This document shows, one piece after another, positions 21,633-32,884 of a stretch of 64,000 bases of DNA. The DNA lies in assembly GCA_021186555.1 (NCBI GenBank), contig JAJKFL010000011.1, positions 3,540,501 to 3,604,500 on the forward strand. Reading direction: 5' to 3'. This stretch comes from Reticulitermes speratus (lineage: Eukaryota > Arthropoda > Insecta > Blattodea > Rhinotermitidae). The translations under genes and the position numbers were made by a program. The first letter of the stretch is position 1; each line of letters opens with the position of its first letter. The notes under the pieces were generated by a model. It saw only the letters and a list, made by a program, of their open reading frames with translations, did no database searches and was not told the origin of the DNA.

Positions 21633-22185
21633 TGGAACCGGGTAACTCAGTGCAGTGACTGTGCTACAGGCTGGACGAAACGGCGTTCGAATGCTGGCCG
21701 CGGCAAAATATTTTTTCTCTTCTTCAAATAGTCCACAGTGACTCCGGCGCCCACCCAAACTCCTATTCAATGGGTACCGGGTTTATTTCCTGGGGTATAG
21801 CGGCTGGGAGCCGATCCCAGTGGCCACGCTGTTTTAAGGCGTGGGTCTACGGCCGCTCGCTTACTGAGATTGTGGGTTCGAATCCCGCCTAGGGCGTGGA
21901 TGTCTGTCTCTTGTGACTGTTGTGTGTTGTCAGGTAGAGGTCTCTGCGACAAGCTGGTCCCTCGTCCAGAAGAGTCCTACCGAGTGTTGTGTGTATAAAA
22001 AGTGAGTGATCGTGAAGCCTCGAAAAATGAGGCGGCCTACGCCCCCAAGGGGCTGTCGAGCCATTGAAAAAAAAAATAGCGACTGGGGCTTGAATTTGAC
22101 CAGTCACCGCCATCTAATGCCGAGGTTAAGGAGGACTGCGGCTATGTCTCTACTGCACTGTATGTCTTCATGACGTAGACCGGTA
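21633..22185 (+). mobile_element. SINE-C split by a SINE-B insertion
   Basis: SINE-C head GGGTAACTCAGTGCAGTGAC and body up to ATAGCGGCTGGG (21797-21808) are interrupted by SINE-B. The SINE-C body resumes at 22076 (ATAGCGACTGGG, then AGTCACCGCCATCTAATGCC and GAGGTTAAGGAGGACTGCGG). The insertion order is therefore SINE-C first, SINE-B later. Confidence 0.85.
21809..22075 (+). mobile_element. SINE-B nested in SINE-C
   Basis: Full-length: tRNA-like head AGCCGATCCCAGTGGCCACG, B box GGGTTCGAATCCCGC, body GTCTGTCTCTTGTGACTGTT then CAGGTAGAGGTCTCTGCGAC, ending GGGGCTGTCGAGCCATTG plus poly-A. A 12-bp duplication of the SINE-C target (ATAGCGGCTGGG/ATAGCGACTGGG) flanks it, with one later change. Confidence 0.9.
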
Positions 22186-22251
22186 CAACTTCGCATCCGT
22201 GTGGTGGTTATTGAAATATGTGAATGCATGTATTTCTGCACGTATTGCTAA

Positions 22252-22334
22252 TACAGGGCATACACAAACGAATGGTGCGGTTTCAATAGTGAATCACTAT
22301 TGAAACCGCACCATTCTTTTGTGTATGCCCTGTA
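22252..22334. mobile_element. Tiny palindromic MITE, 40-bp arms
   Basis: The arms match at 39 of 40 positions with a 3-nt centre. The ends read TACAGGGCATAC and its complement, so a TA dinucleotide flanks CAGGGCATAC on each side. This suits a Tc1/mariner-type TA target. It is only 83 bp. Confidence 0.7.
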
Positions 22335-22399
22335 CAGTGAAGTGCACACACGCGGCATTGTAACTTTGCGTGGTCTTTCATATGGCTGTGTTCCGATCT

Positions 22400-22875
22400 C
22401 TCACATTACAGGAAGAATAAATGAGGTTCTTCGATAATGAGATGTTGAGGTAGAAATTTGTGTCTCAGCGGGAGAGAATAAGAGGAGGCTGGAGAAAACT
22501 GCGTAAGGAGGAGTTCCATGATTTGTACTCTCGCCAACTCTTTTTCGGTTGATCAGATCAAAAAGTATAAGAGGGGCGGGGCATGTAGCACGTATGGAGG
22601 AAGAGGATAAATGCACACAAGGCTTTGGTGGGGAAACGTAAAATATGTAGACCACTTTAAATAAATAGATGTAGGTGGGAGAATAATAATGAAATGGATT
22701 TTAAAGAAATTGGACGATTGTGGCCTGGATTAATCTGACTCAGGTTAGAGACAAGTGGCGGGCTGTTGTGAACACTGTAATGAACGTTCGGGTTACATAA
22801 AATGTGGGGACTTCTTGGCTAGCTGTGGAACTATTAGCTTCTCAAGGAGGAGTGTGCTTCATATAGTGAGTGAGT
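22400..22875 (+). pseudogene. LINE-G 3' part
   Basis: Encodes a decayed GGWRKLRKEEFHDLYS-like segment, then the AGHVARM-like region, then the UTR and a short GTGAGTGAGTTA tail. Relative to the copy at 43956 the frame is broken by several indels. Confidence 0.75.
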
Positions 22876-23030
22876 TATTTACGTATAGATAGATATATAG
22901 ATAGATAGATAGACAGACAGATAGATATATACAGATAGATATACAGATAGATATACAGAGAGATAGACAAGAAGAATGACAGATAAATAGATGGATGGAT
23001 TGATGGGTGGATGGATGGATGGATGGATAG
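22876..23030. repeat. (GATA)n/(GGAT)n microsatellite
   Basis: Compound run: AGATAGATAGATAG, ATACAGATAGAT repeats, then GGATGGATGGATGG. Confidence 0.95.
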
Positions 23031-23460
23031 TACATTTATTGGCGCTGCCTATTTTGTAATTATTTTGCTGTTCACACAATTTACTTTCTGCCTATCGTCT
23101 TCCCGCGTAAAACATAATTCTAGTTCGTTTTTGTCTTATTTTCATTTCTCCTTTCTTCTTACTTCGTCTTTCCTTCTGCGATGCCTTGCCAGAAGACATT
23201 GTCATCGTGTGGCGACAGCCAATTGACTGTGATGACATAAGCGGTGTGTGGGAGGGGGGTGGAGGTGGCATAGCGATGGCAAGTTACGGCTATGGATTTT
23301 AATGAGGTGGAAGAATTGTACTGAACCCAATAACGGGAGATAGTGTTGTGTTATTTCCACAGCTAACAGCTGTGACGAAGAAAAGTCAAACCAAATAATA
23401 CAAAATAAATTCTATGGCCTTTATGTCAGTATATGAAACTTCAATCGAATGAGACGCGAT
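23031..23460. other. Unassigned stretch
   Basis: No gene or repeat family recognised. Confidence 0.4.
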
Positions 23461-24270
23461 TAATACAGGGCCTATATGTAAGGTAGCTATTAATACAGAG
23501 CCTATATGTAAGGTAGCTATTAATACAGGGCCTATATGTAAGGTAGCTATTAATACAGGGCCTATATGTAAGGTAGCTATTAATACAGGGCCTATATGTA
23601 AGGTAGCTATTAATACAGAGCCTATATGTGAGGTAGCTATTAATACAGGGCCTATATGTAAGGTAGCTATTAATACAGAGCCTATATGTAAGGTAGCTAT
23701 TAATACAGGGCCTATATGTAAGGTAGCTATTAATACAGAGCCTATATGTAAGGTAGCTATTAATACAGGGCCTATATGTAAGGTAGCTATTAATACAGGG
23801 CCTATATGTAAGGTAGCTATTAATACAGAGCCTATATGTAAGGTAGCTATTAATACAGGGCCTATATGTAAGGTAGCTATTAATACAGAGCCTATATGTA
23901 AGGTAGCTATTAATACAGGGCCTATATGCAAGGTAGCTATTAATACAGGGCCTATATGTAAGGTAGCTATTAATACAGGGCCTATATGTAAGGTAGCTAT
24001 TAATTTAGGGCCTATATGTAAGGTAGCTATTAATAGAGGGCCTATATGTAAGGTAGCTATTAATACAGGGCCTATATGTAAGGTAGCTATTAATACAGAG
24101 CCTATATGTAAGGTAGCTATTAATACAGGGCCTATATGTAAGGTAGCTATTAATACAGGGCCTATATGCAAGGTAGCTATTAATACAGGGCCTATATGTA
24201 AGGTAGCTATTAATACAGGGCCTATATGTAAGGTAGCTATTAATACAGGGCCTATATGTAAGGTAGCTAT
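23461..24270. repeat. 30-bp minisatellite, 27 near-identical copies
   Basis: Exactly 27 units of 30 bp with no indels (TAATACAGGGCCTATATGTA then AGGTAGCTAT). The main variation is GGG against GAG at one site, often alternating every second unit. One minus-strand frame stays open throughout as a decapeptide repeat (IATLHIGPVL, with S for P in variant units). There is no start context, domain or flanking gene to suggest a real protein. Confidence 0.97.
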
Positions 24271-25072
24271 AAAGATCATATAGCTACAAGTTTTAACGAA
24301 AATTGTAGTATTGAGGTAGAGGCATCTGATTTTTTACGTAATAACTCCTCTCAATAACTCAAATAGTCAAACATTCGGTGTCTTTCGGGATAAAATAACG
24401 TTCTTTTAATTTTCTGGGTTTTCCTCTGATGTTTATATCATTGTTTGGGAAAAGAAGTCAGTAAGTTAAGACAGGAGCGTTCGCGTACTTTACTTGAGAG
24501 AATTGTAACCTCAAATTTATTTCTGTTTTTTATTTATCTGGGATGGAAGCCTCGCGAATCATTTTGCAAATAATGGATGATAGGTTTAGGGAGATGATTT
24601 TGGCATTATCATAGCGAAGAATTTTTCCGCGTAATTTGTGATTTCAGTTGATTTTGCTCTGTTGAATATAGTTTGTTCGTAAGTAGCCTATCTGTGTAAA
24701 GATATTGCTTTGTAGAATTTTTGTAAAATTGAGAACTTTTAGAAAATAAGATATTTGTTCTTAAGGGTATTATGCCAGGCGGTTTGTAACGGCGTTCTGG
24801 AATATTTATTTGCAGCTACGAACATCTGTTTCTCACATAACTTTTAAACCACTGCTGACTCTTTTAAATGTAGAACATTTTGTGTAATGATGTGAAATAA
24901 ATATAAACAGCTTATTGGTACGCACTATATTACGCAAAGCTTACATCAGGGGAGTGAAATCAGTAAATTTTGCTGTACTTAGCATAAAACTTTGTTTGCT
25001 GTTTAGTTCTTTACGACGGACGTTATAGAATTTGAAGAGGAAATTATTTTTGTATATCATGCATCTCTTTAA
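24271..25072. other. Unassigned stretch
   Basis: AT-rich; nothing recognised. Confidence 0.4.
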
Positions 25073-25352
25073 CCAACTAATCCACACTTAGTATTCTTTA
25101 TTATACAATACAATTTACCATAAAACTAGTCCGACATGTTTTGAATCCCTATTTTGGGATCATCATTAGGGACTTGGATTGTGAATTACACAAATTACAA
25201 ATCAACAATAATGGTACATCTTAAAAGTACAAAGTTAAAATGTAGGATATTTCAGTTGTTTTCTGGGTCCACTGAAAATTAATTTTCGAACTAGTTTTAT
25301 GGTAAATTTTATTGCATAACAAAGAATAAGAAGTGTGCATTGGTTGGAGATG
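25073..25352. mobile_element. Hammerhead-bearing inverted repeat HH-IR4, right core deleted
   Basis: The left arm 25073-25132 (AACCAACTAATCCACACTTA, ACCATAAAACTAGT) is mirrored by 25290-25352 (ACTAGTTTTATGGTAAATTT, AAGTGTGCATTGGTTGG). The hammerhead core is present only beside the left arm. Confidence 0.65.
25128..25174 (-). ncRNA. Hammerhead-like motif of HH-IR4, core decayed
   Basis: Minus strand: stem I AGUCC/GGACU (5 bp), core CUAAUGA (G5 changed to A), extra U, stem II AUCCC/GGGAU, degraded GAAA (UCAAAAC), ACAUGU, H17 = C. The architecture is intact but two essential core sites are mutated, so it is probably inactive. Confidence 0.5.
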
Positions 25353-26553
25353 TACGATAGACTAGAAATGCACGGTATGAATAATATAAAGTTTATTTTT
25401 GCATAGTGTTTGTACTTTGGCATGAGATAACCTTTTTAAAAGCGCATACCTTATAGTTAATAATAGGCCAAAATATAAATTTAAGACTGAAATGAGGAAT
25501 CTGAAAGCTTTAAGCTTGCATACTTTCACTTTTGATTATTTGGTGTGACATGCACTCGGCCTAGGCTTGCGTTGCTCCGCGCAGAGAAATGTCTCCAAAT
25601 ATCGACGTCGCCTCTATTAAATCAGATATAGCTCCATTAGTACCTTTTCACACAGTTTACAGCACTCCAGCTCCGGTACTGCACAATTTAACTATTTTAT
25701 TACATATCCAGTTCCTGTTCTTATTTGTTCTTTGCTTCCAGGCATCATATTTCCCTTCTTCCTGATTTCTTACTTTTATCCTTCGAATCAGAATATTCTG
25801 TCTGGCTAGACAGAGAGGTATTTCGTTGAATTCAGTATGGGAAGAATTTACTGCATTGTTTTTGTTACATTTCGATAGACTTGTTGCAAGAACGTACTTG
25901 GATATTTATTTTGCATGTTTCGCTATAATGTTACACCTTTTTATTTTTACTTCGACTTTAGGGCGAGAGTATATATTAGCTTTCTGTCAGTACGTTCAGA
26001 AAGAGACATAATTGGCTAACACACACACATATGTGCCCTCTCGGTTTCCTCTTTTCTAACACGGACCTAACAGAGAACACCCCAAAACACTGTTAAATTC
26101 AGTTCCTCCTCTTCTTATTGTGTACCGCAGTCACACATGTGCAAGAAATGCAGTACACTTTTTAGAAAGATTTCTATTCAGTATTCTAAATACCATTTTT
26201 ATTTACAAGATCAAATTTTATTTTTTAATTTGACAGTGATTCCCTTTTAAACATTTAGGTGCTCCGTGCTGTGATATTGACACGAAAAGCAATCAAATCC
26301 TTTACGAAGAAAGGGTACTTCCTCTTGTCGTTTTCAAATCATTTGCAAGAAACTTTCCTAAGTATCCGTAAGTTCATATTCCTTATGTGTAATTGTGTTG
26401 TAGGTGGAAATTGAATACGAATAGGTCACGACTTTTAGATTTTTTTCATGAAAGACATCACCGACGTATAAAGATAAGCAGAAATGGAACACTCATGTTA
26501 ACCACATTATCTGGCTTTACGCTACTCTCCTGCCTGGAAGAGAGTTTGAAATC
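25353..26553. other. Unassigned stretch
   Basis: No gene or repeat family recognised. Confidence 0.4.
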
Positions 26554-27073
26554 CTATAGCGCAGCGGTGTTCAACCTTTTTTGTTCGCGTACCCCCACAT
26601 ATAATTTCTCTTCAACTTTGTACCCCCAAAGTTGTTGGTGCATGATTCAAGTTATACACAGTCTATAATCTACATCTAAAATAATTTAAATAAATTACAT
26701 CCAAAATAATGTATTAATAATAAGTTTTAAATTAAACAAGGGGAGTCAAGATATTAAATAACAAATATATTATTGCCTATCATATAAACATTAATAAATG
26801 GTCAAAGGTATTTTAGCAAAGCAAAATTATATGCACTATGTGGAATAAAATTAAACTAGCCTCCCAGATAAGAATCGCATAAAGGAGAGAGAGAGAGAGA
26901 AAAAAATGGCGCTCCCAAATCGCATGTCCTTACCTCCGGGTCCCTTGTGGCTAACCCTAAATCTGACCCTGATTATTCAGTGTTTATCATGTAATAATAT
27001 ATTTATTTTTTTAATTTTACGTACTCCCTAAGATGTCTTCGCGTACCCCAGGTTGAAGACCACTGCTATAGCG
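26554..27073. mobile_element. hAT-type MITE with 8-bp duplication
   Basis: The element 26562-27065 starts CAGCGGTGTTCAACC and ends GGTTGAAGACCACTG, matching the hAT terminal pattern CAGNGGT..CAA. The 8-bp duplication CTATAGCG lies at 26554-26561 and 27066-27073. Sub-terminal GCGTACCCC repeats face inward at both ends. No transposase, so non-autonomous. Confidence 0.92.
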
Positions 27074-29030
27074 AGCCTGGTTCTCCTATCTTATACCACA
27101 CAGCAATATGAAAATCCGCACCGTTTTGTGTGTGTCCGAAATCTGTTTGAACACCGATGGGGTGTTCATTGTAACCGTGTGAGCCCGGCTAACATGTTTC
27201 ATATGAAAGCTCCTCGTCTGGAAATACTTCAAAGATCACGTGTTGTGATATACTTGACACAACTTTAAATATTGAGAAACTCCGTTACGTTAAACACGCA
27301 AGACGTGAATAGCAATTAAGGCATTCAAACTTGCTTCTCCAGCATGAAAGCTGAACTCGAATATATGAAGTCTCTTGTATGTTAGTTAATAACTGAATAT
27401 AAGTTAATAATCTTTTATCTAGACTTCACTGATGCATTAATTAATTTTATAACAAGTACCAATTCATTACTAGAGATGTGTTGGCTTAAAAGTACATACA
27501 GATGGGCTGTAGACAAGAAACTTTGTTCTTAGGTCTTTACACAGCTTTTCAAGAAGTTTAATTCACAGAAAAGAAACATAAAGAAACTTTTACATATAGC
27601 GATAGATTGATAGGAAGTCTTCTGTTTTGACACCGAACGAAGGATTGGAAGGTTTCTGACAATTTCTTTCTCTACAGAAAACAAAAGAATACACAAAACA
27701 ATACAAAGTCATCACATATTCTATTCCCTTTTCTTCGATTTTATTTTCTTTCTCCCCCTATTCTTTCCTTGCGTCTCAATGGATTTGGTTTTGATTGTGT
27801 AGAAAGATTGAGGAATTATCTTGTCGTCGCTCATGGTGCACTGGTTCTTATTTTGTTTCTTTTTGAATCCCAGTTTTTCCTTCTACCCGTGCAAGCAGCC
27901 AGGTCTCTAGTCAGCACTAACAATGCTCAATGTGACACGGCAGCCAGCCGACAGTCAGCGGCGGAATATCTCTGGCTGAAACGTTCACAGCTTTCTTCAG
28001 ACTTTCCTTAACCTGGCTCATGTTAACTCAATGCTGAAGAGATTTACTTGCATCTGAGGGTCATTATTTCGAAGTTTTTATGTGCTAATCTTACTCTGTC
28101 GCTCCAAAAAGTACCTAAATTTCAATGAGTTTAGTTATTTCGTTTGTGGGTTGCTTGGATGTTCAAGTATTTCCCGCAAAAGTGTGGGAGATGGTACAGC
28201 GCCCGCTACTGAACCGCCAGCATCGAGATCTGTGTCATTATAGTGGTTGCTGGGTCCAGTGAAGTACCATTTTATAATTTAGGCGTCTATTTTCCACACC
28301 CCCTTGAATCTGCTATGAATAAGAAAACACGAGGGCAGTGTCTTGTAGACGCAGCTTTTGATATCTTGTATTAATGTTTATGACCTATTTTTGTTGGTCG
28401 TAAAGTACAAATGACCCTTTCAGTGAAAGGTTAGATAAATTAGTAATACAGTAAGTTTCTAGAACCAGGTATTTGGAAATTTTTCAGACTTTTTCTCGCT
28501 TCTATGAATTTTGTCAATTTTTGGTAACCCCCCCAAGCCGTCGTTTTTATGTATCGCCCGACTCTGCACTGTAGGTAGTTCTATGGCTGTAACGTACGGT
28601 TACTGGGGCACTAAAATAGTTATTGGGGAAATAGCGCCAGAAAGCCGCAAATTTCCATCGCGAAGTCAAAGAGACAAAGTCTTATAATTAAAGTTCCCAC
28701 CAAAATTTTATGTGATTTTTTTATTTCTCTCTGGAAAATTAAGAAGTGTATGTTATAACCTCTCGTATCTATTGATGTGCTCATAATCAGCTCAAGATAA
28801 GCTCACCGTGAGGGATTTAGGGAGCACATTCACTCTCAGAGCCCTTGCTGCACTCGAGCTAAGGTCCTTTTTGTTTTAAAATTTCCATAACTTAACCAAT
28901 AAATATCCGGCGATAATCGGATCACTTTTGGTTCAAATATTTCTTCGAAGAATACGTGAATTCACTTGAGCGCCCCGTGACATTAGCGTGACTGACTCAC
29001 TTACATGCAGGCAAAATGTACTTTCCCTGA
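27074..29030. other. Unassigned stretch, longest repeat-poor part of the window
   Basis: Nearly 2 kb in which I recognise neither gene nor repeat family. It could be intronic. An 80-codon frame at 27769-28011 has no named domain. Confidence 0.4.
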
Positions 29031-29042
29031 CCGTGAGCTGAC

Positions 29043-29090
29043 AGCCTACCGCGAGCCTACCGTAAGCCTACCGTGAACCTACCCATAGGG
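29043..29090 (+). repeat. Short 11-bp tandem repeat
   Basis: About four units of CCTACCGTGAG-like sequence. Confidence 0.75.
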
Positions 29091-29744
29091 CTTATCAATC
29101 TTTATTTTTCATGTAACATATATTAAAATTAGCACATAATTACAACATGAATATCAAATGAACAGAGGAGTGTCTGAAAATTTTCTACGCGTGTAGTGAT
29201 TAAGGAATGGTAGATTTTTCGTAAAGATATTAAGGTTACCTCTATAAAGAGATCGAAGTGAGGTTGTGGTTCTTGTGCTAAGTCAGGTATATTATGTTCG
29301 AGTCCCGAAAGACGGCCTCTGTCTTCAGTGATTGTTGTATTGCCGTAATGAGCTCTTTGAGAAGGGCGCCTGGAAGGAAACTTACTGTCTAATAGACAAG
29401 GCTGTTTCGTGTGCAACCCTTAAATTTCATTCTTATATATACCTATAATTTGATAATTTGCATAAAGTTCAGTTATACGCTTCTTAAAAATAAAAAAGAT
29501 ATGCTTAAAATTTCTGCAACGAAACACAGACGTAGATGGAGTGTTATAATTAAATGGACTTTGTCTTTTAAACTCAAAATTTGTCTAATTTAAAAAAAAT
29601 CATTTCCAATCTTACAACAAACAAAGTACGTCTCCATTAAGATACCAAAAGTTAATGCTGTTTAGGGAAAAATTTCCGTGCATTGTTACAATCATTCAAA
29701 ACATAAAGACTACAATATTTAGATCTCAATAATTTCTCATGTTT
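29091..29744. other. Unassigned stretch
   Basis: AT-rich, nothing recognised. Confidence 0.4.
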
Positions 29745-29830
29745 GCCTTGCATTAGTTATATTTTAACGAGTCCAACAAAATACACTTGCAGTCAGTTTT
29801 GCTTTTTTACCATTACATACTACTCAAATA

Positions 29831-29875
29831 ACCTGCTATATGTTTGGGCCATTTCTGGGCTATCATCAGGGGGGC
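29831..29875 (-). ncRNA. Hammerhead-like remnant, left arm of HH-IR5
   Basis: Minus strand keeps CUGAUGA, a U and stem II GCCC..GGC, but GAAAC has become CAAAC and helix III is ACAUAU. Probably inactive. Confidence 0.4.
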
Positions 29876-29964
29876 AAACATATAAGAGTTGTATAAAGCA
29901 TTTGCATATATCATACATATACATAAAAATATATAATAACATAGTATATATCATAAAGTAAACA

Positions 29965-30165
29965 AAAATTAACTCCACAGAGCGGAATCCTTCCTGAGAA
30001 GCTAACAGGTCGTCAGCTAGTCGAGAAATTCCCCGCGTGTTATGGAACCCGAAGGTTCACTTCCGCAACCTGTCCCTATCCTGAGCCAGATCAATCCAGG
30101 CCATGCTTCCCCAACCCACTTCTTGGAGATCGAATTTAATATCATCCTCCCATATACGCCTATAT
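29965..30165 (-). pseudogene. LINE-G tail in HH-IR5 loop
   Basis: Antisense LINE-G 3' UTR and C-terminal region: GAGAAGCTAACAGGTCGTCA, TGTCCCTATCCTGAGCCAGA and CCCACTTCTTGGAGATCGAA. Fewer changes than most copies. Confidence 0.8.
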
Positions 30166-30216
30166 ATATATATATATCATTTACATACAAATGTTTTATA
30201 CAACTCTTGTATCTGT

Positions 30217-30266
30217 TTTTTTCCTTGAAGATGGCCCAGGAGGAGCCGAAACATGTAGGAGATTTT
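30217..30266 (+). ncRNA. Hammerhead-like motif, right arm of HH-IR5, C3 mutated
   Basis: Stem I UUUCC/GGAGA, core UUGAAGA (C3 to U), extra U, stem II GGC/GCC with a 9-nt loop, GAAA, ACAUGU, H17 = A. Confidence 0.5.
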
Positions 30267-30276
30267 AATAGTATGC

Positions 30277-30670
30277 AATGGTAACAAAGCGTCGACCTCA
30301 GTGGACTAGTGGTTAGCGTGCTCGCCACTGGACCCAAGGTTCGCGGGTTCGATCCCGACCGAGGTCGATGGATTTTTAAGGGAGCACCACTTTCTTAAGA
30401 GGGTGCCATGTCGTAGATTTACGGCATGTGAAAGAAATGTTTCGTAAGCAAAATTCAACCCCAATTTCTCACCCAAGTCTCCTGGCTGCCTGCCAGATGG
30501 CTCTGGCGGTCACATCAGGATCGATAGAACAGTAGCGCGGCCAGTTGGCCAGTCACCAACTGCCACGAATGCGCACGACCCAGTAACCTCGGAAAGAGGA
30601 GACAAGAGGAGGCCCGAGCCCATATAGGGCTGTTGAGCCATGGTTATTATTGTTATAATGGTAACAAAGC
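30277..30670 (+). mobile_element. SINE-A copy 1 with 14-bp duplication
   Basis: SINE 30291-30656. The tRNA-like head still pairs at the acceptor stem (GACCTC..GAGGTC) and has the A-box region TGGACTAGTGGTTAGCG and B box GGTTCGATCCC. A ~290-bp body ends GGGCTGTTGAGCCATGGTTA plus (ATT)n. Target duplication AATGGTAACAAAGC lies at 30277-30290 and 30657-30670. It is inserted in the right arm of HH-IR5. Confidence 0.93.
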
Positions 30671-30769
30671 AATTCTGAGCCTAAGTGCATTTTATTGGGC
30701 TCAGTAACACAATACTGAGATCTTTTAATACGTATTAAGGCAGGTGGTAGACCTTCACGCAATGGCTGT

Positions 30770-30940
30770 AGAATTTTGGAGGGTTAGGGAATACGAGTAG
30801 GATGAGTGGCGTAGACTGGATTCATCTGGCTCAGGATACATACGTATATGACAGACAGTTTTGTATATAGCAATGAACCTGGGGACTTGCTTGACTAGTA
30901 GAGCGACTACTAGCTTTATAAAAGAATCAGCTTCATATGT
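30770..30940 (+). pseudogene. LINE-G tail, decayed
   Basis: GTAGACTGGATTCATCTGGC TCAGG and AGCAATGAACCT align with the LINE-G UTR; the rest is degraded. Confidence 0.5.
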
Positions 30941-31094
30941 CTTCTTCATATTACGATAGTTCCTTTGTCTATCCAAACCGTATCCAATACGTTAGGGTTT
31001 GCCACCCGTCTTCATATCTACTACTAGGCAATTCTAAACGTTCTCTTAAAATCCAAAGTTCTATTAAAGTTCAGCGATGCAGATATTACCTGAT

Positions 31095-31215
31095 GTGAAG
31101 GATGATAGCCCCAATCCTAACCTCAAAACTGGAGGACTCTCTCTTGTCGGCCGTCCATTATTGCTTATTAAAAATGTTCGCACTTCTAGAGGTCGTCTAT
31201 AGCTCCGTGAACCCC
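31095..31215 (-). mobile_element. LINE 5'-region fragment, antisense
   Basis: Complement shares AATAAGCAATAATGGACGGC and GCCGACAAG..CCTCCAG with 34440-34500 (AATAAGCAGTTGCGGACAGC). Diverged fragment. Confidence 0.5.
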
Positions 31216-31545
31216 TCAAGTAATAAAAAATGTGACAATATATATTTGTTGAGATTCAAGTACATATTGCTGAGGACTTCAACTGCTAATGCCATGTCTT
31301 CTGCGGTAGAAATACGTTACATTAAGCCTTGCAATCTACATCATTTACAGTGCGATATTCAATCCATTCGTTACTACGAGTATTACAATAGACATTTATT
31401 CATTTCCACTACCATTTGTGCTAACTAGACAGAAAATTCTCCGCATTTGATTGAAACACAAGTTTTATTATCATTTTCACAACAAACGACAAGTGGTTCT
31501 TATCCTGAGCCAGATGAATCCAATCCGTAAATTCTCCCCACATAT
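31216..31545. other. Unassigned stretch
   Basis: A 108-codon plus-strand frame crosses into this stretch without a recognisable domain. A ~30-bp LINE-G-like scrap is at 31500-31530. Confidence 0.4.
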
Positions 31546-31549
31546 GTAC

Positions 31550-31646
31550 AATAATTAATACCAACTTGTTGCACAACACTTGTACTTGTTATTAATTATT
31601 GCTTGTGTTGTGGAACAAGTTGGTAATAAATATTGTATATGTAATA
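31550..31646. repeat. Hairpin inverted repeat
   Basis: ACATATGTACAATAATTAAT ACCAACTTG and TTGCACAACAC are mirrored by GTGTTGTGGAACAAGTTGGT AATAAATATTGTATATGT, about 35-40 bp per arm with a 20-bp loop. Possibly a MITE. Confidence 0.65.
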
Positions 31647-31957
31647 TGATTGTACGTAAAATGTATAAATCTCACCATATATATTTAAATTCAACTTCAA
31701 TATTCTTCTCCCATTTTCGCCTATGTCTAGCAAGTAGTATTTTTCTTTATGTTTTCTAACCAAAATTGTGTATGCATTTTTTCCTCCCCTCTAACGCGAT
31801 ATTTATTTTTATGTTCTCCGTTACTTGATAAACGTACTGTGTAGCCAGAAGTCAACCATACAGGGTCTGATGGTGACACGTTAATTGACATTTATAAGCC
31901 TACGTAGCCTGTACCAAGATTTTAGAGACTACAGTCCACTTATTTTGATAATAGAGT
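31647..31957. other. Unassigned stretch
   Basis: Nothing recognised. Confidence 0.4.
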
Positions 31958-32249
31958 AGTTGATGTAATTTTTTTTTTTTGTATGGCTCGACAGCCCCAT
32001 ATGGGCCTGGGCCTCCTCGTTTCGTCGAGGTTTCATGGTCACACACATCTGAGACACACCACAGTCGGTAGGACTCCCCTGGACGAGGGACCAGCTCGTT
32101 GTAGAGACCTCTACCTGACAACACACAACACTCACAACAGACAGACATCCATGCCCCCAGATGGATTCGAACCCACGATCCTAGTAAGCGAGCGGCCGAA
32201 GACCCACGCCTTAGACCGCACGGCCACTGGGATCGGCAGTTGATGTAAT
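31958..32249 (-). mobile_element. SINE-B with 12-bp duplication
   Basis: SINE 31970-32237, antisense. The poly-T at the left is the tail; the head at the right carries the B box GGGTTCGAATCC in complement. Target duplication AGTTGATGTAAT at 31958-31969 and 32238-32249. Full-length and little diverged. Confidence 0.93.
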
Positions 32250-32884
32250 ACGTAACTTCAATTATTTCTTTTTGCCACATCTTTGCCTTGTTTTAAGTGT
32301 AACTTAATTTACGGCCTGTAAAGTGTCAGGTCTGTTCGCGTGCTTTCCAGTCCGCTTCTGGCCTGAGCTAACAGCATCTACCCGCAGATGCTTTCTACTT
32401 TCTTTATTCGTACCTCTGATAAAGAAAAGCATTCTCCCGGCCGCCTATCTGGCTGTGTTACGGTTCCTGTAGCAGATTTGAATGTGTCTGTCTAGCTGTC
32501 GATCCAATTTCATGCCCCAGAGCTGTTGCATATATTGTGAGACAGACAGACAGACAGACCGAAGGAAGATAAAAGCGAAACAGAAAATATCGCCTGCTTG
32601 TGTTTTATTTCCAGTTTCTTTTCTTTTTTACATACGTACTTTTAAAACAAGAATCTGATTTTTTTGTGTGAAAGAGTAAACAAATGTTGGGTCAGAGTTT
32701 GGATTTGCTTGTTTTCGCATAAATTTATGTGTTTTTGGTCGTGGACACTGAAAACTTCGTAACGGGAATCCGAAAGTAACGTTCATGTTTGAACTTAACT
32801 CTGTTATTTGTCTTCACTACTCGATGTTAAACAACAGCATGTATGTTACGGGATACGAAATGCAGTCTTTAAAAACAAGACACA
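32250..32884. other. Unassigned stretch
   Basis: A short CAGA-type run near 32542-32560; otherwise nothing recognised. Confidence 0.4.

Larger units (their letters stand above)
29745..30276. mobile_element. Hammerhead-bearing inverted repeat HH-IR5, disrupted by LINE-G
   Basis: The left arm (about 29745-29950: CCAACAAAATACACTTGC, CTATATGTTTGGGCC, AGAGTTGTATAAAGCATTTG) is mirrored on the right (30165-30276 and resuming at 30671: AAATGTTTTATACAACTCTT, GCCGAAACATGTAGGAG, AAGTGCATTTTATTGGGC). A LINE-G tail sits in the loop and a SINE-A is inserted in the right arm, which gives a three-layer nest. Confidence 0.65.

Noticed and set aside
23386-24279. 297-codon minus-strand ORF as a real repeat protein
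   Set aside because: Entirely explained by the 30-bp array plus short flanks; no supporting signal.
27960-28010. Hammerhead-like reading of GTCTGAAGAAAGCTGTGAAC
   Set aside because: No GAAAC in the right place and no stem I pairing.
30291-30370. A functional tRNA gene
   Set aside because: The cloverleaf-like head is followed by a SINE body and flanked by target duplications; the same head recurs in three other SINE copies.
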